This document shows, one piece after another, positions 17,572 to 25,084 of a DNA stretch of 64,000 nt. The stretch is from Sulfurimicrobium sp964384915 (GTDB lineage Bacteria; Pseudomonadota; Gammaproteobacteria; Burkholderiales; Sulfuricellaceae), in the NCBI GenBank assembly GCA_964384915.1, contig CAYLMA010000015.1:1-64000 (forward strand), given 5' to 3'. A model generated the notes under the pieces. That model ran no database searches and had not been told where the DNA came from. It saw nothing but the letters and a program-made list of their open reading frames with translations. The stretch's first letter is position 1. Each line of letters starts with the position of its first letter. Position numbers and translations under genes: made by a program.

Positions 17572-18389
17572 GTCCGCCAGGCGATCCACAGCTTGCGCAG
17601 CGGCGGCAGGGAAGTTTTCTGCTTCAGTACATGGCAACCATCGGACTCGATTTCATCCAGCACGGTGCGGTAGATGGCGGCCATGATCAGGCCGGGCATC
17701 TGGGTTTTGCGGTCTACTTCAGGCAGGGCAGCCATGGCTTGAGTGTAATATTGCCTTGCGCGCTCGATCTGGAATGCCATGAGCTTGCTGAATGCTTCCG
17801 TCTCCCTGGACTGCAAAATGTCGGCCTCGCTCACGCCGAATCGCTGCAGTTCATCGAGCGGCAGGTAAATACGATTCCGGCGCGCATCCTCGCCCACGTC
17901 GCGGATGATGTTGGTGAGCTGGAAAGCCAGGCCAAGATCGTGCGCATACTTCGTGGTCTGGCGGTTGCTGTAACCGAATATCGCCGCCGCCATCAAGCCC
18001 ACCACGCTTGCAACACGGTAGCAATAAAGCTGCAAGGCCTTGAAATCGGCGTAGCGGTTGCTGTTCAGATCCATTTCCATGCCGTCGATGATCTCGAGAA
18101 ATTGCTCCCTTGGAAGATCAAAGGCGCGGATGGCGGGCAGCAGAGCCTGACTGACCGGGTGGCGCGGCTTGCCGTCAAAGGTTTGGGCGATTTCCTCGCG
18201 CCACCAGGCGAGCTTGGTGCGTGCGATCTGAGGTTCATGGCATTCGTCTACGACATCATCGACTTCGCGGCAAAAGGCATATAGCGCGGTGATGGCCAAA
18301 CGCCTATGCTGCGGCAAAAATCGGAAGCTGTTGTAAAAGCTTGATCCGCTGCTGGCGGCTTTTTCCTGGCAGTATTCTTCAGGCGTCAT
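17556..18389 (-). CDS. hpnD: Presqualene diphosphate synthase HpnD
   Basis: Condenses two farnesyl diphosphates to presqualene diphosphate. The 277-residue protein has the trans-isoprenyl diphosphate synthase aspartate-rich motif DDVVDE (residues 44-49) and a second metal site near NIIRDVGEDARRNRIYLP. The start MTPEEYCQEK at 18389 is preferred because its A is shared with the TAA stop of hpnC (TAATG coupling) and the residues match the family start; an upstream in-frame ATG at 18428 lies inside hpnC. No hopene cyclase gene is in the window, so the end product (hopanoid or other squalene derivative) is inferred. Confidence 0.93.
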   Translation of the reverse strand: MTPEEYCQEKAASSGSSFYNSFRFLPQHRRLAITALYAFCREVDDVVDECHEPQIARTKLAWWREEIAQTFDGKPRHPVSQALLPAIRAFDLPREQFLEIIDGMEMDLNSNRYADFKALQLYCYRVASVVGLMAAAIFGYSNRQTTKYAHDLGLAFQLTNIIRDVGEDARRNRIYLPLDELQRFGVSEADILQSRETEAFSKLMAFQIERARQYYTQAMAALPEVDRKTQMPGLIMAAIYRTVLDEIESDGCHVLKQKTSLPPLRKLWIAWRTWLKG

Positions 18390-19201
18390 TATTTCGCTCG
18401 TATGGAACGGTAAAACATGTAAGCCCAATCACCGGTCTTTAGTACGGGGCGCTGGTTGAAAATGTCGCCACGGGATTTGTGCAGTTTGCGCAGAATGGAT
18501 TCGCCTCCCATGATGATCATGCGCATTTCAAGGCCAATCCGGCCCGGCAATATTTTACCCAGCGGAGCGCCTGCCTGGAGCATTTTTCGAGCACGCTCGA
18601 TCTGCGACTGCATGAACATGCCCCAAGCGCCTCCGCTGTCGCTTCGGGCGATTTGATCCTCGCTGATCCGGTATTTTTCCATTTCATCCTGAGGCAGGTA
18701 TATGCGGTCCTTGCGGTAGTCAATCGCTACATCCTGCAGAAAATTGATCAGTTGCAGACTGGAACAGATTGCGTCGGAATAGGCAAGGTTGCGGCTGTCC
18801 GTGGCGCCATACAGATGCAGCAGCAGACGTCCCACCGGATTGGCGGAGCGGCGGCAGTAATCCATGACTTCACCAAAATGCGCGTAGCGCTTTTTGCTCA
18901 CGTCCTGGGAGAAGGCATCGAGCAGATCGTGAAATAAAACTATAGGCAGTTGATATTGTGCGATGATTTCGGCCAGTTGCCCGAAAAGCGCTGTTTCCGG
19001 TTGCGATCCGGATGCAATTCGCCCCAGTTCGCTGCGGAACCCATCCAGCAGCTCCAGTCGCGTCGTATCGTCCAGGTCGCCCTCGTCGGCGAAATCGTCA
19101 GCCTGGCGCGAAAAAGTGTAAATGATGCCGACAGGATGACGCAGGCGACGGGGGAGCAGGATGGATGCGACAGGAAAATTTTCGTAATGTTGGGTGGTCA
19201 T
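18389..19201 (-). CDS. hpnC: Hydroxysqualene synthase HpnC
   Basis: Converts presqualene diphosphate to hydroxysqualene. 270 residues, homologous in fold to HpnD: first aspartate-rich motif QADDFADE (residues 33-40), second motif region FLQDVAIDYRKDRIYLPQDE. The N-terminus MTTQHYENFPVAS is typical of HpnC. It is the first gene of the squalene operon and overlaps hpnD by one base. The promoter should lie in the 19202-19250 gap that it shares, divergently, with tRNA-Leu. Confidence 0.93.
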   Translation of the reverse strand: MTTQHYENFPVASILLPRRLRHPVGIIYTFSRQADDFADEGDLDDTTRLELLDGFRSELGRIASGSQPETALFGQLAEIIAQYQLPIVLFHDLLDAFSQDVSKKRYAHFGEVMDYCRRSANPVGRLLLHLYGATDSRNLAYSDAICSSLQLINFLQDVAIDYRKDRIYLPQDEMEKYRISEDQIARSDSGGAWGMFMQSQIERARKMLQAGAPLGKILPGRIGLEMRMIIMGGESILRKLHKSRGDIFNQRPVLKTGDWAYMFYRSIRAK

Positions 19202-19248
19202 TGAGCAAACTGGCAGCCTGAGGCGGGATAGTTTACACTACGCAACTC

Positions 19249-19333
<85 letters not shown>

Positions 19334-19465
19334 AATTTTCTCTCAAGAACGGATTCAATGTTTTAGCGGTATTGCCAAAATATTGAAAATCACGGCCTTT
19401 TACAAAGGGTGAAGTTAATTCAAGGCTTGCCCCCATCTTTGCTGCTCTCTCTAATTGTTGCTGGA

Positions 19466-19482
19466 TGTCGAAATTATTTACA
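19466..19482 (+). promoter_or_regulatory. Putative PrsR box 1 (TGTCGA-N6-TTACA)
   Basis: First of five exact matches to TGTCGA-N6-TTACA in the window. It is an imperfect inverted repeat (TGT...ACA, 17 bp), the size expected for a dimeric Fis-type activator site, and lies about 98 bp upstream of a sigma-54-like promoter, a normal enhancer distance. Between the two is an ATGTAA-N5-TTACAT palindrome (19539-19555). Binding by PrsR is inference. The rest of 19334-19686 holds no gene that I can support. Confidence 0.6.
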
Positions 19483-19579
19483 CCCGTACAAGTATGAGTC
19501 GGGGCGGTTAAGAGTTTGTCCGCGAATAAAATCAATATGTAACTGTTTTACATGTGAAAATAATTTTCATGCCGTGTTA

Positions 19580-19595
19580 TGGAACGTATATTGCT
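19580..19595 (+). promoter_or_regulatory. Sigma-54-type promoter for the secreted protein/HPr-rel-A locus
   Basis: TGGAAC-N5-TTGCT: the invariant GG and GC are ten bases apart, with ten of eleven consensus positions (TGGCAC-N5-TTGCW) matched. It lies 91 bp before the ATG at 19687 and downstream of PrsR box 1. Confidence 0.6.
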
Positions 19596-19686
19596 AGTTA
19601 TTGATCAACTCCGCGCTTTTGGTCAAATCTGGGTAAAATGTTTTGAAAGGATTTGCCAGGGCAAATGACGTTCCAAGGAGAATGGC

Positions 19687-20340
19687 ATGAACAATTATGA
19701 AAATCAGAATAGCGAGATGGAAAAAACACAATTCGATCATGATCTCGCCGACCAAACAAGGCAGCCAGTAGACGAATCGCGCAGGGGCTTCACAAAGTCC
19801 GGTCTGGCTTTATCGGGGGTGATTCTTACCCTTGCCAGTCGGCCGGTAATGGCTTGTACGTGCAAATCACCATCAGGCTTCCTCTCCGGCAATGTCAGCG
19901 CCTCTGGCACGCCACAAGAATGTAACGGCTTGTCTCCCGGCTATTGGGGCAATAAACCGGAAGATTGGCCGTCGCCATACAAGGCGGGAACATGTACTGG
20001 TACCGTGAAAGTCTGTAACCATCCAGACAACTGGACGACCAAAGACGCAACATTATTTAAGGCTGTATTTAATTGCAACAACTATGGGGCGATTTACTCT
20101 GAGTACACCATGTTTCAGGTGGTCTGGTTGGGAGGGGGCGGTGACCCTGACCAGTTGGGGGCTCACATCATTGCGGCCTTGCTTAATGCCAGGAAGGGAT
20201 TGACGCCAGTATTAACCGAAGCGCAGGTCATAAACATGTTCAACGAATGGAATTTAAATGGCTATTTTGAACCGACCGCGAGCGTTAAGTGGTACGGGGC
20301 GGATATTGTCGAATACATAGTAAGCACATTTGATGATTAA
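19687..20340 (+). CDS. Secreted protein of unknown function with twin-Arg-like signal
   Basis: 217 residues; I do not recognise a named function. A hydrophilic N-terminus leads to SRRGFTKSGL (Arg32-Arg33) and a hydrophobic stretch ending PVMA, with probable cleavage before CTCK (Cys57, Cys59): a Tat-like signal. The mature part carries NGLSPGYWGN (residues 80-89), a motif seen in various secreted proteins, several cysteines and GGGGDPDQLGAHIIAALLNARKG. It is followed 69 bp later by the PqqD-like, HprK-like and nucleotidyltransferase genes and preceded by a sigma-54-type promoter and PrsR box. The context suggests that it is the client or companion of that cassette; this is inference. There is no PEP-CTERM tail. 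Confidence 0.8.
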   Translation: MNNYENQNSEMEKTQFDHDLADQTRQPVDESRRGFTKSGLALSGVILTLASRPVMACTCKSPSGFLSGNVSASGTPQECNGLSPGYWGNKPEDWPSPYKAGTCTGTVKVCNHPDNWTTKDATLFKAVFNCNNYGAIYSEYTMFQVVWLGGGGDPDQLGAHIIAALLNARKGLTPVLTEAQVINMFNEWNLNGYFEPTASVKWYGADIVEYIVSTFDD

Positions 20341-20409
20341 TGTGTTCTATCATGGATTGAATTTCCGTGAAGATGCTTCGCCTTTGCAGAAAGTTGAGTT
20401 CAATTAAGA

Positions 20410-20682
20410 ATGATGTGGCAAGTGATTCCCGGTGATGCCCTTCACTTCCGCGTATGGGAGGGTGAGTTTGTTGTTTACAATAGCTTGTCCGGGGACACGC
20501 ATCTTCTGGGTTCTGCTGCTGCTCATGCCCTGCTAAAACTACAACAAACAAGCTCGGATGCGCTCACCCTGGCCGCCACTCTTGCCCCTCTGATGAAAGC
20601 TGAAATGGATGATGAGTTTGTGTCTCAAATAGAACAGATTCTTGCCGACCTTGGCAAACTTGCCTTGATAGAACGTAGCTGA
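20410..20682 (+). CDS. PqqD-like protein of the HPr-rel-A system
   Basis: A 90-residue protein resembling the PqqD-family chaperones that present peptides to modifying enzymes; the variant next to an HprK-related kinase is known in databases as the HPr-rel-A system PqqD protein. Visible signs: FRVWEGEFVVYNSLSGDTHLLG, then a helical segment AAHALLKLQQTSSDALTLAATL and a C-terminal helix with FVSQIEQILADLGKLALIERS. The start could be 20410 or the next ATG at 20413. The stop is two bases before the TTG start of the kinase gene, so translation is probably coupled. Confidence 0.82.
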   Translation: MMWQVIPGDALHFRVWEGEFVVYNSLSGDTHLLGSAAAHALLKLQQTSSDALTLAATLAPLMKAEMDDEFVSQIEQILADLGKLALIERS

Positions 20683-20684
20683 TT

Positions 20685-21599
20685 TTGAATGTTTCCGCGT
20701 TAACCCTCTCAGATCTTGGGCTCCGGCTCAAACAGGCAGGAATCTTCCTCCAGACCGGCTCGTTCATCACCCATCTGCAAACCTCGATATCCAGCGTGGC
20801 TGAAGGCGTCAGCTTGCTTTACGCCGATTATCCATTGCTGGAACATGCGGATTTCGCGGATTTCCACGTCAGCCTTGCCCCCCCCCGTAACCTGAGACGC
20901 TGGTTCAAGCCCCAGGTGTTATTTCTCTTTGATGGAAAGCCTCCATTTAAACCCCTGCCGCTCGACCAGGCGTTCCCGATGTTGGAGTGGGGGCTTAACT
21001 GGTGCGTGTCGAGCCACGCCAACCGCTACTTGATCATCCATGCAGCCGTGGTGGAGAAGGGGGGGCATGCCGCCATTTTGCCCGCTCCCCCCGGCTCGGG
21101 TAAAAGCACACTGTGTGCGGCATTGGTGAACCGCGGCTGGCGATTGCTTTCGGATGAGCTTGCTTTGGTGCGCGTCAGCGATGGAAAAATTATCCCGCTT
21201 CCCCGCCCTGTCAGTTTAAAAAATGAATCCATTGATATCATCCAGCAATACGAGCCAGATGCGACCCTCAGCCGCAAGGTCAGCGACACGATGAAGGGCA
21301 CGGTTGCCCATATGAAAGTGCCCACGGACAGCATCGTCCGCGCTGGGGAAACCGCGCGGGCGGCCTGGGTGATCTTCCCGAAATATCAGGCCGGTGCAGC
21401 TGCCCGCCTGGAAGCTTTGCCGCAAGCCCGCGCCTTTATGCGGATCGCGGATAACGCTTTTAATTACAGCCTGCTGGGAGTCAAGGGCTTTGAGACCATG
21501 GCAGGCCTGATCGATGCATCCCTGTGCTATGATTTTATTTATAGCGTCCTGGACGAAGCCATTGAAACATTTGCTGCATTAAAGCCGCCAGCCATCTGA
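20685..21599 (+). CDS. HprK-related kinase A
   Basis: 304-residue protein related to the C-terminal domain of HPr kinase/phosphorylase, which uses a P-loop to phosphorylate a serine on HPr. Here the P-loop is PPGSGKST (residues 135-142), preceded by LIIHAAVVEKGGHAAILPA, and followed by GWRLLSDELALV, which matches the HprK acidic motif, and a basic KVSDTMKGTVAHMKVP segment. The N-terminal third has no clear family. The natural substrate is unknown; no HPr gene is in the window. It starts with TTG just after the PqqD-like stop, and its own stop is one base before the next gene's GTG. Confidence 0.85.
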   Translation: MNVSALTLSDLGLRLKQAGIFLQTGSFITHLQTSISSVAEGVSLLYADYPLLEHADFADFHVSLAPPRNLRRWFKPQVLFLFDGKPPFKPLPLDQAFPMLEWGLNWCVSSHANRYLIIHAAVVEKGGHAAILPAPPGSGKSTLCAALVNRGWRLLSDELALVRVSDGKIIPLPRPVSLKNESIDIIQQYEPDATLSRKVSDTMKGTVAHMKVPTDSIVRAGETARAAWVIFPKYQAGAAARLEALPQARAFMRIADNAFNYSLLGVKGFETMAGLIDASLCYDFIYSVLDEAIETFAALKPPAI

Positions 21600-21600
21600 A

Positions 21601-22677
21601 GTGAACTCACCCCCCCTGGTTTTGCAAGCGTTTCGGCAGCCCGATTCGCTGATTTCCCTGAGTCTTGCTGACTGGGATCTGCTATTGCGCCAGGCGCGAT
21701 CCGCCAATTTGCTGGCACGCCTCCATGTTTTGCTGGAAGAGCGCGGCCTGCTTGAAAAAGTACCGCCACAGCCCCGAGAGCACCTTGAATGGTCACACGC
21801 GACAGCCGAAAGACACACACAAGCGGTACGCTGGGAAGTAAGCCAGATTCGAAAGGCCCTGACAAAGGCCGGAGTGCCGATTATTCTCCTCAAGGGCGCG
21901 GCCTATGTCATGGCTGATTTGCCGCCAGCCCGCGGGCGTTTTTTTACCGACATCGACATCATGGTGCCCAAGTGCCGCCTCAATGAAGTGGAAGCCGCCT
22001 TGATGCTTCATGGCTGGGCCGCAACGCACCACGATGCCTATGACCAGCGCTACTATCGAACCTGGATGCATGAGCTGCCTCCCATGCGGCACGGCAAACG
22101 AGCAACTGTGATTGACGTTCATCATGCCATCCTGCCTGAAACTGCTGCCCTTCATCCTGAGCCAGAAAAGCTTTGTGCGGCGGCATGCGCACTGGATGGC
22201 TATGACGACCTGAAGGTATTCGCTCCTGTCGACATGGTTCTGCATAGCTCGGCTCATCTGTTCCATGATGGCGAACTGGAGAATGGCTTGCGTGATCTGG
22301 TCGATATTGACGGCTTGTTATGCCATTTCGGCAGCCTGCCCTCATTCTGGTCAGAACTTGTCGCACGCGCTCAGGAACTTGAATTGACGCGGCCGCTTTT
22401 CTACGCTCTGCGCTATGCCGCATCCTGCCTGCACACCCCCATCCCCCCCGATACGATTGAGGCAGCCAGGATTGGTTGCCCTAACCGGATCACTTTGGCA
22501 CTCATGGATAGTCTCTTTGCCCGCGCGCTTTTGCCACTCCACCCAAGCAGTTCGGACGCTTTGAGCGGTGTCGCGCGCTGGATGCTTTATGTTCGTGCAA
22601 ACTGGTTGCGCATGCCGCCATTATTGCTTGCGCGCCATTTGCTCCACAAAGCCTTCGTTTCACCCAAGGCCGAATAA
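21601..22677 (+). CDS. Nucleotidyltransferase-fold protein of the HPr-rel-A system
   Basis: 358 residues of the uncharacterised nucleotidyltransferase family often found beside HprK-related kinases. The metal-binding signature is RGRFFTDIDIMVPK (Asp117 and Asp119), preceded by ILLKGAAYVMADL; a third acidic residue may lie in VIDVHHAIL. The remainder is helical. It begins with a GTG directly after the kinase stop and ends the cassette; PrsR box 2 starts 34 bp after its stop. Whether it transfers nucleotides to a protein, a peptide or a sugar is not known. Confidence 0.82.
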   Translation: MNSPPLVLQAFRQPDSLISLSLADWDLLLRQARSANLLARLHVLLEERGLLEKVPPQPREHLEWSHATAERHTQAVRWEVSQIRKALTKAGVPIILLKGAAYVMADLPPARGRFFTDIDIMVPKCRLNEVEAALMLHGWAATHHDAYDQRYYRTWMHELPPMRHGKRATVIDVHHAILPETAALHPEPEKLCAAACALDGYDDLKVFAPVDMVLHSSAHLFHDGELENGLRDLVDIDGLLCHFGSLPSFWSELVARAQELELTRPLFYALRYAASCLHTPIPPDTIEAARIGCPNRITLALMDSLFARALLPLHPSSSDALSGVARWMLYVRANWLRMPPLLLARHLLHKAFVSPKAE

Positions 22678-22710
22678 GAAACGCTTCTTGCGGACCATCG
22701 GGTTTTAAGA

Positions 22711-22727
22711 TGTCGAATTTCTTTACA
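22711..22727 (+). promoter_or_regulatory. Putative PrsR box 2 (TGTCGA-N6-TTACA)
   Basis: Second exact match; its flanks (GATGTCGAA...TTTACACttg) are also very like box 1. It lies in the 363-bp gap between the nucleotidyltransferase and lytic transglycosylase genes, 75 bp before a GG-N10-GC element at 22802. Apart from promoters and a 22-codon ORF at 22929-22997 I see nothing else in this gap. Confidence 0.6.
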
Positions 22728-22801
22728 CTTGGGTTGCGATGCGTGAAGCATCTTCTTCCTTCTTGACGATCTTTTCAATAAATACAATAAGTTGTAGTTG
22801 T

Positions 22802-22817
22802 TGGAATGGAAAGTGCT
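22802..22817 (+). promoter_or_regulatory. Candidate sigma-54 promoter (distal) for the transglycosylase gene
   Basis: TGGAAT-N5-GTGCT keeps GG-N10-GC spacing but differs from consensus at several positions. It is at the right distance from PrsR box 2 but would give a leader of over 200 bases before the ATG at 23041. Confidence 0.35.
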
Positions 22818-22986
22818 GGTTAATAGATCAAGAGCTGAATTGAAGTAATTGATTTCGCGGATACCGCACTAACTAGATCGTCAGGCATCCTCCGCTCACA
22901 AGCAGGCTGAGTTAAGTTTGAGTATTGATGCCATCTCTGCCGGAATTCATTACATTCATTGTCCGCCTAAAGGCTAAAAACCTTGC

Positions 22987-23002
22987 CGGCGCATGAGTTG
23001 CA
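22987..23002 (+). promoter_or_regulatory. Candidate sigma-54 promoter (proximal) for the transglycosylase gene
   Basis: CGGCGC-N5-TTGCA has a perfect -12 element and GG-N10-GC spacing, 38 bp before the start codon, but is 260 bp from PrsR box 2. Either this or the distal element could be used. Confidence 0.35.
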
Positions 23003-23040
23003 GAATCTTTTGAAGTAAAAAAACAAAATGGGGGGTTGCG

Positions 23041-23949
23041 ATGATTTTATTAAGCAAGTCCTTGGTGGTGCTTTCAATCCTGGGTCTGTGTTGCGGTAGT
23101 GCCGAGGCCAACTTGCCCTTAAACATGCCGACGGAAGCGTCAGAGAACTGGGACAATCCCAAAATTCTGGCGGCCCTGGCAGTCAAATACGAGCATGCTG
23201 AAGGTGTGCCGCAGGATTATCTCAAGGCCGCAGCGCTTTATTGCCGGGCCGCGCGACTGGGCTATGCCGATTCGCAGTATGCCCTGGGTTGGATGTATGC
23301 CAATGGGCGCGGTGTTTCCCGTGACGATGGCGTTGCCGCTCAATTGTTTGACATGGCGGCAGAACAGGGGCATGAATATGCGTTAAGGATGAAGCGTTTC
23401 ACCCATCCTAACACTTCAACGCCCCTGCCTTCATGCTTGTTTCCTGAGAAGCAGGAGGCGCAAGAGGAAGATCCCAGCCAGGATGTGGCGGAAACCTTTC
23501 AAAATGGGCCTATTTCCAGGCTGGTGCATCAGCTGGCACCACGTTACGAAGTAGACCCCAGGCTGGTTCTGGCGGTTATCTCAGTAGAGTCAGGGTTCAA
23601 TGTACGGGCAATATCGCCTAAGAATGCACAAGGCTTGATGCAGCTTATCCCCGAAACGGCTCAGCGCTTCCGCGTAAAGAATGCTTTCGATCCGGCGGAA
23701 AACATCAAGGGCGGCATGGCTTATCTGCAATGGTTGCTGGCGTTCTTCAAGGGCGATGTGTCGCTGGTGGTTGCGGCCTACAATGCGGGAGAAAGGGCGG
23801 TGGAGCGCTATCGCGGAATCCCCCCTTATCCCGAGACAAGGGATTACGTGCGAAAAATCAAGCAACTCTACAGGAAGCCCACCCACCCCTACCAGTCCAG
23901 CTTGGTGGAGTCGTCGTTTGTGGCTCAGCCGGTAAACTATAGCCAGTAG
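23041..23949 (+). CDS. Sel1-repeat lytic transglycosylase
   Basis: Secreted peptidoglycan-cleaving enzyme of 302 residues. A signal peptide ends near GSAEA. Residues about 45-115 form two Sel1-like repeats (AEGVPQDYLKAAALYCRAA, then GRGVSRDDGVAAQLFDMAAEQG). The C-terminal half is an SLT domain with catalytic Glu183 in AVISVESGFN, the helix AQGLMQLIPETAQRF and the motif VVAAYNAGERAVERYRGIPPYPET. Such genes are commonly found in exopolysaccharide/PEP-CTERM loci, where they may open the wall for export assemblies. It begins with ATG after GGGGGG, and a PrsR box with sigma-54-like elements lies upstream. Confidence 0.92.
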   Translation: MILLSKSLVVLSILGLCCGSAEANLPLNMPTEASENWDNPKILAALAVKYEHAEGVPQDYLKAAALYCRAARLGYADSQYALGWMYANGRGVSRDDGVAAQLFDMAAEQGHEYALRMKRFTHPNTSTPLPSCLFPEKQEAQEEDPSQDVAETFQNGPISRLVHQLAPRYEVDPRLVLAVISVESGFNVRAISPKNAQGLMQLIPETAQRFRVKNAFDPAENIKGGMAYLQWLLAFFKGDVSLVVAAYNAGERAVERYRGIPPYPETRDYVRKIKQLYRKPTHPYQSSLVESSFVAQPVNYSQ

Positions 23950-24014
23950 CGCGTGAATTTCTGTTTTTTAGGCAGGTTTCCGGGGTAGGCGGGATTCATT
24001 TTTTACCGGCTTAC

Positions 24015-25049
24015 TCATTTTGGAGCGAGATGGGCTACGTACCAGTCCATGGCTTGCTTGAGCCCTTCATCAATTCGATGAGTCGGTTCGAAGCCTAACA
24101 GACTGGCTGCTTTTGAGATGTCCGCCTGGGAATGGCGCACATCCCCTTCGCGAAAGTCGACGTGCTGAGGGCGATGTGTCTCAAGGTGGGGGAATTGCGG
24201 CAGGAGCAGTGTGCGCATCATTTCATAGAGCTGGTTAAGGCTGGTACGTTCATTGAGCGCCACGTTGTAAACCTGGTTGGCAGCTTCCGGATTATCGGCC
24301 AGGGCCGCGAGCAGGTTTGCCTGAACGACGTTGTCGATAAAACAGAAATCCCTGCTGGTTTCACCGTCCCCGTTGATATACAGCGCTTGATTCTTGATGA
24401 GAGCAGCTACCCATTGGGGGATTACCGCAGCATAAGCACCATTCGGATCCTGCCTGGGGCCAAAGATGTTGAAGTAGCGCAGCCCAATAGATTCGGTCCC
24501 ATAGCATCGGGCAAAAACATCAGCGTAGAGTTCGTTTACATATTTGGTGACAGCATAAGGCGAGAGCGGCTTGCCGATCACGGATTCAACCTTGGGAAGG
24601 TCGGGATGGTCGCCATAGGTTGAACTGGACGCGGCATAAACGAAGCGTCTGACGGAGGCGTTGCGGGACGCCACCAGCATGTTCAGAAAGCCCGTAATAT
24701 TGTTCTCGTTTGCCAGGATAGGGTCTTCGATAGAGCGAGGCACGGATCCGAGAGCCGCTTCATGCAGAACAAAATCCACATTTTTACAGGCATTCGTGCA
24801 ATCTTCGAGCTTACGGATGTCGCCTTCGATAAAGGTGAAATTGCGCCATGCTTCCGGGCCAACCAATTCCAGCACCTGTTCGAGGTTGTGCCTGTGGCCG
24901 GTTGAGAAATTATCCAGGCCGGTTACTTTCTGGTTCAGCTTGAGCAGGGCTTCCAGAAGATTGGAGCCGATGAAACCGGCCACCCCTGTGATCAGCCAGT
25001 GGTGCTGACGACCCCTCAAGTGCTGTTGAATATCTTGATATTTAGTCAT
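24015..25049 (-). CDS. UDP-N-acetylglucosamine 4-epimerase, WbpP/TviC type
   Basis: SDR-type nucleotide-sugar epimerase of 344 residues. The NAD-binding motif is TGVAGFIGSN (residues 21-30), catalytic residues are Ser141-Ser143 in AASSSTYG and Tyr165/Lys169 in SPYAVTKY. The N-terminal extension before the Rossmann fold and the sequence RYFNIFGPRQDPNGAYAAVIP resemble WbpP/TviC enzymes, which interconvert UDP-GlcNAc and UDP-GalNAc or the corresponding uronic acids. It lies 35 bp downstream of the TviB/WbpO-like dehydrogenase on the same strand, so together they could make UDP-GalNAcA for a surface polysaccharide. Exact substrate is inferred. Confidence 0.9.
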   Translation of the reverse strand: MTKYQDIQQHLRGRQHHWLITGVAGFIGSNLLEALLKLNQKVTGLDNFSTGHRHNLEQVLELVGPEAWRNFTFIEGDIRKLEDCTNACKNVDFVLHEAALGSVPRSIEDPILANENNITGFLNMLVASRNASVRRFVYAASSSTYGDHPDLPKVESVIGKPLSPYAVTKYVNELYADVFARCYGTESIGLRYFNIFGPRQDPNGAYAAVIPQWVAALIKNQALYINGDGETSRDFCFIDNVVQANLLAALADNPEAANQVYNVALNERTSLNQLYEMMRTLLLPQFPHLETHRPQHVDFREGDVRHSQADISKAASLLGFEPTHRIDEGLKQAMDWYVAHLAPK

Positions 25050-25084
25050 GGGCGGCGATCTCTAGTGTAGTGTTGCACGCTAAA

